A stretch of DNA of 64,000 bases from CAYSWV01 sp964434865 (GTDB taxonomy: Bacteria > Cyanobacteriota > Cyanobacteriia > Thermostichales > Thermostichaceae), in NCBI GenBank assembly GCA_964434865.1, contig CAYSWV010000015.1, positions 17,690 to 81,689 on the forward strand, read 5' to 3'. Shown one piece after another: positions 8,037 to 17,495 of this stretch. The first letter of the stretch is position 1. The number at the start of each line of letters is the position of its first letter. Both the position numbers and the translations under genes were made by a program. A model generated the notes under the pieces. The model saw only the letters and a program-made list of their open reading frames with translations, searched no databases and was not told where the DNA came from.

Positions 8037-9854
8037 ATGTTTCTGAAAGATCTCATTAGTATTATCGATCCGATTTGGCTCACACTGGGGGTCGTGGGCA
8101 TTACCCTAGTTGCCTTTGTGGCTGAATGGTTACCTGCTGATATTACGGCGATCACAGTAGCTGTTGTCCTCATCTTATTGGGCTTAGTGACTCCAGAAGA
8201 AGGCATTTCTGGGTTTGGCAGCTCGGCGACGATTACCGTTTTAGCTATGTTTATTCTGAGTGCAGGCATTTCTCGAACTGGGGCGGTTGCTTTAGCTCGC
8301 GACTGTTTAATTCGATGGGGGGGAACCAGCCTGCGACAGCAGATCTTCTTGATGGGTCTAATTGTCGGCCCTATTTCAGGTGTAATTAATAATACTGCAG
8401 TAGTGGCTGTATTTCTGCCGGTTATTGAAGACTGGAGTCACAAACGAGGTCTTTCGCCTTCTAAGCTGCTGATGCCTCTATCGCATATCAGTGTGTTAGG
8501 AGGTATGATCACTGTGATTGGCACTTCTACCAATGTCTTAGCAAGTGATTTGTCGGCCAAATTAGGGTTAGGGGAATTTACCTTATTTCAATTTACAGTG
8601 CTGGGAGCTTTGATCTTTGCGGTCGGTTTAGGTTACACCACGCTCATGTCTCCTATCTTGTTGCCAGCTCGGAAGGAAACCGGCAGCTCCCTCAATCGAG
8701 ACTATCAAGTGCTAGATTACGTCAGTGAGATTGTCATTCCTGAAGGATCGGAATTGATTGGTCAGACTTTACAATCGAGTGAGATCCAGCGGGTTTTTGA
8801 TATCGATGTCCTAGAAGTGATTCGGGCTGGAAATCGCTTTCCACAACCAGTGGCTAATAAAGTGCTACAAGCTGGTGATATTTTACTGGTCCGAGGCAAT
8901 CCTCAAGAACTCTTGAAAATCAAAGGGGTCCGCGGCTTAGAGATTTTACCTGATGTTAAATTCAACAAAGAGTCCATTGAAGCCGATCTGACTTCTGATG
9001 AAGAAGGGATCTCAGAGGTATTGATCTTGTCAAACTCCCGTTTGGTGGGTGCCACACTTAAAGAGTTACGCTTTCGGCAGCGCTACAACATTACCGTACT
9101 GGCCATCCGCAAAGGAGAAGAGGTGTTACGTGAGCGGCTGGGTCAGGTCCGACTCAAATTTGGTGATCTGTTACTAGTGCAAGGCCCAGTTCAAAGTTTA
9201 ATTGGTTTACAGACTAGCCGCGAACTTTTAGTCCTCAATCAACGAGACCCCCTACCCGTTAACCGTCGAGCTTGGCTGGCTGTAGCCATTGTCCTGGGGG
9301 TGATTGGCTTAGCTGCTTTGGAATGGCTCCCGATTTTGGTGGCTTCTTTACTAGGTGTGATCTTGATGATCATTACGGGGTGTCTGCGACCCGGTGAAAT
9401 CTATGGTGCTGTGCGGTGGGATGTGATCTTTCTGTTAGCGGGGTTGATCCCTTTGGGTGTTGCCATGGATAATTCAGGAGCCACAGACTGGCTAGCACAA
9501 TCGTTGGTGGCCTGGGGGGGGAGTCTGTCAGGATATGGCATTTTGATCCTGTTTTATCTGATTACCGCGTTATTAACGGAGTTGCTGTCTAATAATGCCA
9601 CGGTTGTCTTGATGATCCCAGTAGCGGTACAGGCGGCTAAAACCCTGGGCTTAAATCCGTTAGCTTTTGTCTACACAGTCACTTTTGCAGCTTCAAATAG
9701 TTTCATGACACCCATTGGGTATCAAACTAATACCATGGTTTATGGTCCTGGGGGCTATAAGTTTCTCGACTTTACGAGGATGGGGGCTCCTTTGAGTTTT
9801 ATCTTGATGTTTCTGACGCCCTTTTTGATTATTCAGCTGTATGGTCTTGAGTAA
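8037..9854 (+). CDS. SLC13-family permease with two RCK_C (TrkA-C) domains
   Basis: The product of about 605 residues is a sodium-coupled anion permease of the SLC13/ArsB-like superfamily. Its N-terminal membrane half includes the family motif GPISGVINNTAVVAVFLPVI and HISVLGGMITVIGTSTNVLAS. Two cytosolic RCK_C domains follow (near residues 230-300, with GSELIGQTLQSSE, and 325-400, with NSRLVGATLKELRFRQRYNITVLAI). The C-terminal membrane half ends with LLSNNATVVLMIPVA and FAASNSFMTPIGYQTN. Related cyanobacterial proteins carry sulfate, but the substrate is not readable here. ATG 8037 is preferred to the GTG at 8031. A tetO-like site lies upstream. Confidence 0.9.
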   Translation: MFLKDLISIIDPIWLTLGVVGITLVAFVAEWLPADITAITVAVVLILLGLVTPEEGISGFGSSATITVLAMFILSAGISRTGAVALARDCLIRWGGTSLRQQIFLMGLIVGPISGVINNTAVVAVFLPVIEDWSHKRGLSPSKLLMPLSHISVLGGMITVIGTSTNVLASDLSAKLGLGEFTLFQFTVLGALIFAVGLGYTTLMSPILLPARKETGSSLNRDYQVLDYVSEIVIPEGSELIGQTLQSSEIQRVFDIDVLEVIRAGNRFPQPVANKVLQAGDILLVRGNPQELLKIKGVRGLEILPDVKFNKESIEADLTSDEEGISEVLILSNSRLVGATLKELRFRQRYNITVLAIRKGEEVLRERLGQVRLKFGDLLLVQGPVQSLIGLQTSRELLVLNQRDPLPVNRRAWLAVAIVLGVIGLAALEWLPILVASLLGVILMIITGCLRPGEIYGAVRWDVIFLLAGLIPLGVAMDNSGATDWLAQSLVAWGGSLSGYGILILFYLITALLTELLSNNATVVLMIPVAVQAAKTLGLNPLAFVYTVTFAASNSFMTPIGYQTNTMVYGPGGYKFLDFTRMGAPLSFILMFLTPFLIIQLYGLE

Positions 9855-9972
9855 GTCAGTTTCTCCATAGAACTACTGAGATCAGAGTGTTAAAGTTGGT
9901 CCTAATAGTCATGCTCGGTTGTACAGCACTACAACATAGATGGGAACGATGCTTAGACACTGGGAGTCTTAA

Positions 9973-10794
9973 ATGTACAGTTTAGAATATGCTAATTCAC
10001 TGGTTTCTGTAGATCTGGCTCAAGTTCAAATGCCAGCTGTTTTGATCATTCATCCTGTCATGGGTGTGCCTCAAGTAACCGAGCAACCAGGTCGGATTGT
10101 AGCCATTCAGCCCCCGATGATGATTGGGCGTGAAGCCAAATGTCAGGTTCAGTTACCCGATAAGTTCTTGTCTCGAGTTCATTGCACCATTACTCAACCG
10201 ACTGAATACTGGATTCATGATGGTGATGCTCGGGGAAAAGTGAGTGCCAATGGGATCTTTGTCAATCGCTTACGCTTGCAATCAGCTCAGGAACTCAACG
10301 ATGAGGATCAAATTCAGTTAGGCGTTAATATTAAAGCGACCTTCCACAAGGTTAGAGTGCCCACTGGATCTGATCATCTCAATCATCTACCTCTGGGTGA
10401 TTTGCTGCGTGAGGCCCATCTGATCTCTGCTAGTCAACTCAGTGCAGCTATGCGAGCTAAAGATCAGTCGCCGATGCTTTTAGGTGAAATTTTAATGCAG
10501 AAAGGCTGGATCTCCCCGCAAACCCTAGAATTTATGCTCCATCTTAACGAGATCAGCTTAGCCATTCCGACAGGCCGATCACCTGTAGGAGAGTACTTGA
10601 AATTAGCTGGCCTGGTAACTGAAAATCAAATTCAAGAGGCACTTCAATATCTTAAACGCCATCGCCTTAGCTTTGGTATGGCCTTAGTTGAACTCAACTC
10701 TATCTCAGAATCCACGTTAGACTTTTTTCTCAAGCGTTATGAGCACCTCGATGCTTCAATGGGAGAAACAGCTCATATTTCCACACTGGCCTAG
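9973..10794 (+). CDS. FHA domain protein with C-terminal GspE-N-like repeats
   Basis: An FHA phosphothreonine-binding domain occupies about residues 45-120. It shows the key GR (52-53), SRVH (67-70) and SANGIFVN (91-98) motifs. The C-terminal part has two helical repeats of the type found at the N-terminus of type II secretion/pilus ATPases (PLGDLLREAHLISASQLSAAM...LGEILMQKGWIS; SPVGEYLKLAGLVTENQIQEAL). No transmembrane segment is seen. ATG 9973 follows GGGAG at good spacing. Inference: a phospho-dependent adaptor, perhaps for pilus or secretion machinery. No kinase or pilus gene adjoins it. It converges on recG. Confidence 0.83.
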   Translation: MYSLEYANSLVSVDLAQVQMPAVLIIHPVMGVPQVTEQPGRIVAIQPPMMIGREAKCQVQLPDKFLSRVHCTITQPTEYWIHDGDARGKVSANGIFVNRLRLQSAQELNDEDQIQLGVNIKATFHKVRVPTGSDHLNHLPLGDLLREAHLISASQLSAAMRAKDQSPMLLGEILMQKGWISPQTLEFMLHLNEISLAIPTGRSPVGEYLKLAGLVTENQIQEALQYLKRHRLSFGMALVELNSISESTLDFFLKRYEHLDASMGETAHISTLA

Positions 10795-10810
10795 GCAGGC
10801 GCCGCCTCTT

Positions 10811-13282
10811 CTAAGTCAAGAGAGCACCTCCACTCATCTGGGAATACTTTTTGTCTAACACTTTGAGCAATTGGGGAAATTTAGTCAACTCTGGATCGGT
10901 AGCTAAGACTTTTTCTGCTGCTTCACGAGCTAACTCTAGGACATCTTGATCGTCAATTAAACTGGCTAGTGTGAAATCAGGTAGACCCGATTGGCGAGTT
11001 CCTAACACTTCACCGGGTCCTCGAAACTGAAGATCCATTTCTGAAATAAAAAAGCCATCATTCGATTGCTCTAAGACTTTGAGTCGCTGTTGTGTGGCTT
11101 CACTACGAGACTGTGACATTAAAATGCAATAGGACTGTTCTGAGCCACGTCCCACTCGACCTCGTAGCTGATGGAGTTGAGATAATCCAAACCGCTCAGC
11201 ATGTTCAATCAGCATAACACTAGCATTGGGTACATCCACCCCAACTTCAACAACCGTTGTTGAGACGACAATATCGAGATCATGATCTCGAAAGGATCTG
11301 ATCACCGCCTCTTTCTCAGCTGAAGTCATCCGGCCATGCAGTAAGCCAATTCGAAACTCTGGAAACACCTGGTCCTGTAAGCGTTGATGTTCTTCAATGG
11401 CTGATTTTAAATCTAACTTCTCAGATTCTTCAATGAGTGGGAGCACGACATAAACTTGGCGACCTTGAGCTACTTCTCTTTGAATCAGACTGTACATATG
11501 AGATCGATCACCCGGTTTAGCTGCAATAGTATGGATAGGCTTGCGCCCTGGAGGAAGTTCATCGATCTGGCTGACGTCAAGATCACCATGTAGCGTCAGG
11601 GTTAGAGTTCTGGGGATGGGGGTTGCTGTCATACTCAATACATCAGGATGATCCCCTTTCCGTTGGAGGGTGGCTCGTTGTTCGACACCAAATCGGTGTT
11701 GTTCATCAATGATGGCGAGTCCCAGATTATTGAAAATAACAGTGGGCTGGATCAGAGCATGAGTGCCAACAATTAAGGGCAGTTCGCCGGTTGAGAGCTG
11801 TCGGAGAATTTCGCGGCGTCTAGCTGCTGGCGTTGACCCAGTGAGAAGTTCTACGGGCAGTTGTAATTGAGCCAACCAGTCCACTAATTTACGATAATGT
11901 TGTTCTGCTAGCACTTCAGTTGGAGCCATTAGAGCCGTTTGCCACCCCGACTGGATCGCAGCCAGTAAGGCCACCACCCCGACTACTGTCTTGCCAGACC
12001 CCACATCTCCCTGGACCAGTCGATTCATTGGCATTGGAGATTGTAGATCGGCCAAGATTTCATTAATAACTCGTTGTTGGGCTCCCGTGAGTTGAAAAGG
12101 TAAAATCTGATAAAAGCGATCGACCAGTTCCCCTTCCAAGGGTTGATACCGTGCAACAGCTTGAGATCGTTGTCGATAGGTTTGCCGGCGCCTTAGTAGG
12201 TTCAGTTGTAAATAGAAAAACTCATCAAAGACTAACCGACGTCGGGCTTGTTGCAGGGCTTTGGCATCGGTCGGCTTGTGAATAGCTATGACAGCATGAG
12301 GATAGTCAGGTAAATCCAAAAAAGTGAGTAATTTTGGTGGAACGGGATCGTCTAGGTGAACGGCGGCGGGTAGAGCTAATTGAATTGACTTGCGAACTAG
12401 ATCGGCTGAAACGCCATCAGTTAGGGGATAAATCGGGAGAATCTTGCCCACTTTAGGTGAACGAAGATCAGTCGCCTCATCCTCCATGACTTCAATTTGA
12501 GGGTTATCAAGGGTGAGACCCATTTTCCCCTGCTTGACTAGGCCACTGGCAGCGACTAAAGCTCCTCGTGGATACTGACGTTCAATCGATTCTTGCCAGG
12601 GGCGACTCACAAATTGCCGTCCAGCATAGAAGCGACTCAATTTCATATAACCGCTAGCATCCGCGATCTTGAGACTGAAAATAGCTAACTGTTTATTTTT
12701 AGGACTGGTAAAACAGGTGCAACTCCTGATGCGGCCAACAATAGTGACCGTTTCTCCTGGTTTAGCCTGATGAATTTGGACGGGGTTGGCATAGTTGACA
12801 TGATCACGAGGAAAGTAATGCAGAGCATCGTCAATTGTCAACAATCCTAGCTGAGCCAGTTTTTCTGCTGATTTAGGACCAATCCCTTTCAAATATTGGA
12901 GAGACTGGTCTAGTCGTAAATCGGTCTTGGGTAGATAAGTTGATTGGGCTTCTTGAGCAGGTGGTGGCTCTAACTGACGCTTAATCTGGTAAAACCAGCG
13001 ACGAGTTTCGGCAACTAAATGCTTTCGGTCGGGGAGTGATAGAGTCTCATAACCTTGGTACCGAGACCGCAGATCTAGCCATTTTCTTTGATCTTCTTGA
13101 TCAAGATGCCAATGGGACGGTGGATGGCCAGATAGCGTGACTTGGAGAAATTCAGAAAAGCGTTGCTGTCGACCTTGGAGATCAATAAATCCCCGTTCGG
13201 CCTCTAAAGACAACGCCTTTTGCAGACGATCTAGATCAACCTGCAACTCGGATGTGTAGGGTCGTGAACTGGTCTCAGTCAC
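10811..13282 (-). CDS. recG: ATP-dependent DNA helicase RecG
   Basis: RecG reverses stalled replication forks and processes recombination intermediates. The 823-residue product has a cyanobacterial/plant-type N-terminal extension of about 120 residues. Next is the helix-hairpin segment YLKGIGPKSAEKLAQLG and the OB 'wedge' domain (GETVTIVGRIRSC). SF2 helicase motifs follow: Walker A GDVGSGKTVVG, DEQHRFG (motif II), SMTATPIPRT (III), STTVVEVGVDVPNA and QLRGRVGRG (VI). The end has the typical RecG tail. The start is GTG at 13282-13280, inside a 17-bp-period duplication. It converges with the FHA gene, leaving a 16-nt gap. Confidence 0.95.
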   Translation of the reverse strand: MTETSSRPYTSELQVDLDRLQKALSLEAERGFIDLQGRQQRFSEFLQVTLSGHPPSHWHLDQEDQRKWLDLRSRYQGYETLSLPDRKHLVAETRRWFYQIKRQLEPPPAQEAQSTYLPKTDLRLDQSLQYLKGIGPKSAEKLAQLGLLTIDDALHYFPRDHVNYANPVQIHQAKPGETVTIVGRIRSCTCFTSPKNKQLAIFSLKIADASGYMKLSRFYAGRQFVSRPWQESIERQYPRGALVAASGLVKQGKMGLTLDNPQIEVMEDEATDLRSPKVGKILPIYPLTDGVSADLVRKSIQLALPAAVHLDDPVPPKLLTFLDLPDYPHAVIAIHKPTDAKALQQARRRLVFDEFFYLQLNLLRRRQTYRQRSQAVARYQPLEGELVDRFYQILPFQLTGAQQRVINEILADLQSPMPMNRLVQGDVGSGKTVVGVVALLAAIQSGWQTALMAPTEVLAEQHYRKLVDWLAQLQLPVELLTGSTPAARRREILRQLSTGELPLIVGTHALIQPTVIFNNLGLAIIDEQHRFGVEQRATLQRKGDHPDVLSMTATPIPRTLTLTLHGDLDVSQIDELPPGRKPIHTIAAKPGDRSHMYSLIQREVAQGRQVYVVLPLIEESEKLDLKSAIEEHQRLQDQVFPEFRIGLLHGRMTSAEKEAVIRSFRDHDLDIVVSTTVVEVGVDVPNASVMLIEHAERFGLSQLHQLRGRVGRGSEQSYCILMSQSRSEATQQRLKVLEQSNDGFFISEMDLQFRGPGEVLGTRQSGLPDFTLASLIDDQDVLELAREAAEKVLATDPELTKFPQLLKVLDKKYSQMSGGALLT

Positions 13283-13305
13283 AATACAGTTTCAGTCACA
13301 ATACA
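13275..13305. repeat. Tandem duplication (17-bp period) over the recG start codon
   Basis: TCAGTCACAATACA occurs at 13275-13288 and again at 13292-13305, with GTT between. The recG GTG start (CAC at 13280-13282) lies in the first copy. A duplicate GTG in the second copy lies upstream of the start in another frame (17-nt period). Confidence 0.6.
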
Positions 13306-13388
13306 TTCGGATCAAGTTAGACCTAACCTAACTTATCAAAAGACTGACCTGTTTTAGTCCACCCCGTGAACTATCTAGATTGAACCAA

Positions 13389-13433
13389 CCTGTTGAACTG
13401 ATTCCTGTTGAACTGATTCCTGTTGATATAGAT
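13389..13433. repeat. 15-bp tandem repeat, three copies
   Basis: CCTGTTGAACTGATT occurs at 13389-13403 and 13404-13418, followed by a diverged third copy CCTGTTGATATAGAT (13419-13433). The short plus-strand ORF running through it starts with TTG, has no Shine-Dalgarno site and overlaps the opposing gene, so I do not call a gene here. Confidence 0.7.
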
Positions 13434-13524
13434 CCCCTATTGAAAAACTCTCCTAGTGAAAAGTTCCATAGGTTAATTCAAATCGTTCTCCAGAGGAGGT
13501 TGAAACTAACACCGATCTACTTTG

Positions 13525-13884
13525 CTATCGAGCACCAACACCAGCTAGTACAGGGATTCTAGAGGGTTCAGCTGCAGGTGTATACCATTCAGATCGAGGG
13601 ATGCCACGTTCTTTCAACCCCTTACGGATGCCGGCGTAGATTCCATCTTGATAGCGTTGCCAGGCCCGTTCAGAGCAGAGTTGCCCATTATGGGTATAAG
13701 TATTCATGGCTTCTTCAATTAAGCACCAAAAACAATCATGATCAGATTTACAGTCACAGAGTCGACTATGGGCTTCGGCCGCAATGACAGCCTCCCACCA
13801 ACTTTGACCTGGGCGGCGTTGACATAGCTGAGCCTGGCACCGGGCATTAGCAGCACCAAAATTGTAGAAATCTTTAAGTTCCAT
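13525..13884 (-). CDS. Conserved hypothetical cysteine-containing small protein
   Basis: I do not recognise a named family. The 119-residue product starts MELKDFYNFGAANARCQAQLCQRR and is rich in Cys, His and Trp (HSRLCDCKSDHDCFWCL at residues 39-55), which suggests a metal-binding or redox helix bundle. The end (GLKERGIPRSEWYTPAAEP) is basic and proline-rich. ATG 13884 follows TGGAG at 7-8 nt, a good ribosome site, and the frame has no competing start. There is no membrane segment. It stands alone between recG (divergent) and the M48 peptidase gene. Confidence 0.72.
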   Translation of the reverse strand: MELKDFYNFGAANARCQAQLCQRRPGQSWWEAVIAAEAHSRLCDCKSDHDCFWCLIEEAMNTYTHNGQLCSERAWQRYQDGIYAGIRKGLKERGIPRSEWYTPAAEPSRIPVLAGVGAR

Positions 13885-14038
13885 ACTGATCTCCAGGTAA
13901 ATAGATCACTGAAAGCTAATTGAATGCTTAGGATCCTCTATCTTCACTGTACCCGGATTAGAATCTGGCTCGACTCAAGATCATTAGGCTTAGCCAAGCA
14001 TAAAGGTGAGTCATAAGATGTAATATTTCGTTTCAATA

Positions 14039-14068
14039 TTCACAGTTATGAGGTTCACAGCTATGAGA
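14039..14068. repeat. 15-bp tandem duplication downstream of the M48 gene
   Basis: TTCACAGTTATGAGG (14039-14053) is followed by TTCACAGCTATGAGA (14054-14068). It lies in the 291-nt gap between the M48 gene and the small Cys-rich gene. I see nothing else in that gap. Confidence 0.6.
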
Positions 14069-14175
14069 TCAGGTGTTCTAACTGTCCCATAGCCGGATTG
14101 GAGGCAGCACATCGATCTGAGGCAGCTATGAATATTCTGAATAGGGTTTTGTCAGAACCTATTGAAATTGAGGAT

Positions 14176-14997
14176 TTACCGCTGACGTTGCAAAATAGAT
14201 TGATAGGAATTGCTTTGAAACCATCGATCGATTTCATGAGCCCGTAGTACAGGTACTGGATGACTGCGATTAGCTGTTTGCAGCTGTTTGAGTTGAACAT
14301 ACCATTCACTGTCATCTAAGGCGGTGTAGGTTCGAGCTTGTGCTAAGAAGGCATCTACATTGAGCTTTTGAGCTAACTGGGGTGATCCTCCACACAATTT
14401 CATCAGCACAGAGACCACAGTTTTGGCATTTTGAGCAACCAATAAAGCCGCTCGATCACAGGTGAACTCAGCGCACTGGACCCACAGAGTTAGCTGCTCT
14501 TGAAGGGATTGATACAACAGACCACCCAAGGGGAGCAAAGCTGTCGAAAGCATTAAGATATTAGCCATTGTTAGGTAAACCCCATGATTGCACTTGAGAT
14601 GCCCGAGCTCATGGGCCAGCACCACCTGAACTTCACTGGGTTCTAATAGATCTAGCAACGATGAGTGCATCACAATAAAAGGTTGTTTACCCCGCATAGC
14701 AAAGGTATAGGCATTAGGAACTGGGTTTTGCCGGATGTAGAGTTCAGGTACCTCCAGATCTAAAATGCGACAGGCTTCTACTAGGAGCTGATGGATATCT
14801 GGTAACTGACTGGCATTAACTTGAATACTAGAAGCCAAGTTATCAACATAGAAGATCTGTTCTGCTGTTGGCCCCATCAACGTTTGGACTAAAAAGCCTA
14901 ATCCTGGCATTTGCTGTAGTGACTTTGTGGCTTGGAGATCAATTGGATGCCGAAACTGATCAGCTCGCAGCCCATAAAGAATTTGACGAGTCAACAT
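14176..14997 (-). CDS. M48 family zinc metallopeptidase
   Basis: The 273-residue product has the zinc site HELGH at residues 129-133 (VVLAHELGHLKCNHGVYL), preceded by the M48 'P-A-A-F-like' block PNAYTFAMRGKQPFIVMHSSLL. The third ligand is provided by the downstream EFTCDRAALL motif. One hydrophobic stretch (MLSTALLPLGGLLYQSL) between these motifs may anchor it in the membrane, as in HtpX/Ste24 relatives, though it lacks HtpX's two N-terminal helices. M48 enzymes degrade damaged membrane proteins or process CAAX ends. The specific role here is unknown. It diverges from miaB. Confidence 0.86.
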   Translation of the reverse strand: MLTRQILYGLRADQFRHPIDLQATKSLQQMPGLGFLVQTLMGPTAEQIFYVDNLASSIQVNASQLPDIHQLLVEACRILDLEVPELYIRQNPVPNAYTFAMRGKQPFIVMHSSLLDLLEPSEVQVVLAHELGHLKCNHGVYLTMANILMLSTALLPLGGLLYQSLQEQLTLWVQCAEFTCDRAALLVAQNAKTVVSVLMKLCGGSPQLAQKLNVDAFLAQARTYTALDDSEWYVQLKQLQTANRSHPVPVLRAHEIDRWFQSNSYQSILQRQR

Positions 14998-15186
14998 GGG
15001 TAAGTCTCAATCTCAATGAAAGGGTGAGTTCTCTTAGCTTTTGTTCTAACACTACTGCGCCAGGTCCGTCGAAAACGTCTCGCCTAGTTCTGAATCTAAC
15101 GGACTCAATCTATCCGTTGTGACCATAATGGGCTAAACTGGATCTTCGGCCTGTTCCTAGTTTGTCATATTCAAGATTAATACCTT

Positions 15187-16527
15187 ATGGCACCTCTCAC
15201 CTATCACACCATCACCTTTGGCTGCCAGATGAATAAGGCAGACTCTGAGCGTATGGCAGGCATTTTAGAGTCTCTAGGCTATACCTATTGTGATGATGCT
15301 AATCTAGCAGATTTGGTCCTATACAACACCTGTACGATCCGTGATAATGCCGAGAAAAAAGTCTATTCCTATCTAGGGTATCAGGCGATTCGTAAGCGTT
15401 CTAATCCTGCTATCAAGCTGGTTGTAGCTGGGTGTGTTGCTCAGCAAGAAGGTGAGCAGTTGCTTCGACGAGTCCCTGAAGTTGATCTAGTCATGGGACC
15501 CCAACATGTGAATCAATTAGGTGATTTGTTAGCTCAAGTAGAGGCTGGTAATCAGGTTGTTGCTACCGAAGCACGTGACATTCCTGAAGATATCACTAAG
15601 CCACGACGAGATAGCACTATTACAGCTTGGGTCAATGTGATCTATGGTTGTAACGAGCGGTGTACCTATTGTATTGTGCCTTCCGTCAGAGGATTAGAAC
15701 AATCTCGAACGCCCGCCGCTATTTTGAAAGAAGTTGAAGCAATTGGGCAAGCTGGATTTCCTGAGATCACTCTGCTAGGACAAAATATTGATGCTTACGG
15801 GCGAGATCTATCACCCAAATCTAACTTAGCCGAGTTGTTACGAGTGATCCATGATGTGGAGGGAATTCATCGGATCCGGTTTGCAACCAGTCATCCTCGT
15901 TACTTTACAGAAGATTTGATCAGGACTTGTGCAGAGTTGCCTAAAGTTTGTGAACATTTTCATATCCCTTTTCAGGCGGGCAACAACGAGATCTTGAAAG
16001 CGATGCGTCGCGGCTATACTCATGAGCGGTACCGCACTATTATTGACTTGATTCGGAGCTATATGCCTGATGCGGCAATCAGCGCTGATGCCATTGTCGG
16101 GTTTCCAGGCGAAACTGAGGCTCAATTTCAAGACACACTCACACTAGTCCAAGATATTGGCTTTGACTCTGTGAATACAGCGGCTTACTCACCTCGACCT
16201 GGAACACCTGCGGCTGAGTGGGCTAATCAGATCCCTGAAGTTGAAAAAAGTGATCGGCTCCAACGGTTAAATCATGCAGTAGCCCAAGCTGCCGCCGCCC
16301 AAAGTCAACGGTATTTAGGTCGGGACGAAGAACTTCTGATTGAAAGCCAGAATCCGAAACACAGCGATCAGGTCATGGGCCGTACCCGCACCAATCGGGC
16401 TGTATTTGTTCCAGGTGATCTAAGCTCATTAAAAGGCTCGTTTGTCACAGCCAAAATCACAGCAGCACGGGCTTTTTCCTTAAGCGGCGAGATCCTGCAT
16501 CAAGATTCACTAGTGATCCAAGCCTAA
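15187..16527 (+). CDS. miaB: tRNA-2-methylthio-N6-dimethylallyladenosine synthase MiaB
   Basis: A radical-SAM methylthiotransferase that adds CH3S to i6A37 of tRNAs. The 446-residue product shows the MTTase domain with auxiliary-cluster cysteines Cys13, Cys49 and Cys83. The radical-SAM triad is Cys155, Cys159 and Cys162 (GCNERCTYC), followed by the S-adenosylmethionine-binding blocks (EITLLGQNIDAYG, RIRFATSHPR). A C-terminal TRAM domain follows (YLGRDEELLIE...GRTRTNRAVFVPG...VTAKITAARAFSLSGE). The length is normal for bacterial MiaB. The family resemblance includes RimO/MtaB, but the sequence is closest to MiaB. Confidence 0.94.
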   Translation: MAPLTYHTITFGCQMNKADSERMAGILESLGYTYCDDANLADLVLYNTCTIRDNAEKKVYSYLGYQAIRKRSNPAIKLVVAGCVAQQEGEQLLRRVPEVDLVMGPQHVNQLGDLLAQVEAGNQVVATEARDIPEDITKPRRDSTITAWVNVIYGCNERCTYCIVPSVRGLEQSRTPAAILKEVEAIGQAGFPEITLLGQNIDAYGRDLSPKSNLAELLRVIHDVEGIHRIRFATSHPRYFTEDLIRTCAELPKVCEHFHIPFQAGNNEILKAMRRGYTHERYRTIIDLIRSYMPDAAISADAIVGFPGETEAQFQDTLTLVQDIGFDSVNTAAYSPRPGTPAAEWANQIPEVEKSDRLQRLNHAVAQAAAAQSQRYLGRDEELLIESQNPKHSDQVMGRTRTNRAVFVPGDLSSLKGSFVTAKITAARAFSLSGEILHQDSLVIQA

Positions 16528-16666
16528 CTCTCTGAGGCCTTGTTGAAGTCAAGCTCCAGAATCTACCCATCCATCTGACATCTGTGGATCAGAGGACACT
16601 TGGTTGCTAGTTGCAGAAGACGTAAACTCGTAGCCAGCGCTCAAACCATAGATAGGAGTCTAGCTT

Positions 16667-17241
16667 GTGTTACCAAAACTAGCACACTGGATTGATGGGC
16701 TAACCGAAAAAGCAGGTCAGTTGGCGACTGGGTTAGTGATTTTGACCATCGGGGTCGGATTCTATCATGTGATGGCTCGATATATCGGGCGCTGGATCAA
16801 TGTGCGATTGTCTTCAAATACTTTTATTGAACTTCAATGGTATTTGTTTTCTCTGATCTTCCTATTGGGATTTCCGGCTTTACTTAAGCACGGCAGTAAT
16901 GTGAGAGTTGATTTCTTATACATGCGTTGGTCGATTAAACACCGAGCACTGGTTGATTTGTTAGGAACACTCCCTTTTGCTTGCTGGCTCTGACAGTCAC
17001 GTTCAAGCCTGTCTTGATTTCTTGAGGCTGGAGTCCCTCTGGAGATTGGGGATCATGGGAGGTTTCACCTGATGCTGATGGTTTGCCCAGAGCGCCGATT
17101 AAAACGATGATTCTGGTGTCTTTTGGCCTGTTATTGTTACAGAGCCTCTCTCAAAGTATTAAATACTTCAATATTGTCCAAGGATCTATGGAGACTGCTA
17201 TAGATATAGAACGGGATCAGGAACACTACTCGATTGACTAG
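16667..17241 (+). pseudogene. TRAP transporter small permease (DctQ), frameshifted remnant
   Basis: The first 108 codons encode a DctQ-type membrane protein (MLPKLAHWIDGLTEKAGQ..., with FIELQWYLFSLIFLLGFPALLKHGSNVRVDFLY, the DctQ core). They end in TGA at 16991-16993. The missing C-terminus is readable one frame away from about 16990 to TAG at 17241 (GSWEVSPDADGLPRAPIKTM then LVSFGLLLLQSLSQSIKYF), with a further in-frame TGA at 17023-17025. So at least one 1-nt indel and one nonsense change broke it. The joined length of about 190 residues fits intact cyanobacterial DctQ. GTG start, with GGAG upstream. Confidence 0.85.
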
Positions 17242-17370
17242 CTCTTCTCACAGGACCCAGACTGCAAAGTTCAACGGTTCAACCTGAATCAGATTGGATC
17301 GCGAGATAGTGGCTTGATTAAGAGTACTGCAGTGTAATGTAAAGCTAAACCGGTTTCCAAGGACTGATCT

Positions 17371-17495
17371 ATGTCATTTGAGTGGCTTGCCATTGCCATG
17401 TTTGTTGGCTTTTTTCTGATGCTGTTGACGGGCACCCGGTAGCTTTTTCGTTTGCAGGTACCGCAATTATATTCGTCAGTTGCAAATTGCTCAAA
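17371..17495 (+). pseudogene. TRAP transporter large permease (DctM), N-terminal fragment
   Basis: ATG 17371 begins MSFEWLAIAMFVGFFLMLLTG, the usual DctM start, then hits TAG. Shifting frame by one base restores GHPVAFSFAGTAIIFVS, the conserved continuation, so a single base was lost near 17435. After about 40 codons all similarity ends, and the remaining roughly 390 residues of a DctM protein are missing. It follows the broken dctQ in the expected order, 129 nt downstream. From about 17500 to 17753 I see nothing recognisable. Confidence 0.8.

Noticed and set aside
13380..13562. Plus-strand ORF of 60 codons with VELIP repeats
   Set aside because: It starts with TTG, has no ribosome site, is made mostly of a 15-bp tandem repeat and runs into the opposing Cys-rich gene.
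14061..14315. Minus-strand ORF overlapping the M48 gene end
   Set aside because: It is in another frame of the peptidase gene, with no start signal or family resemblance.
17261..17310. T-loop-like GGTTCAACC near the TRAP remnant, considered as a tRNA gene
   Set aside because: No acceptor or anticodon stems can be formed around it. No tRNA could be folded in any other gap either.
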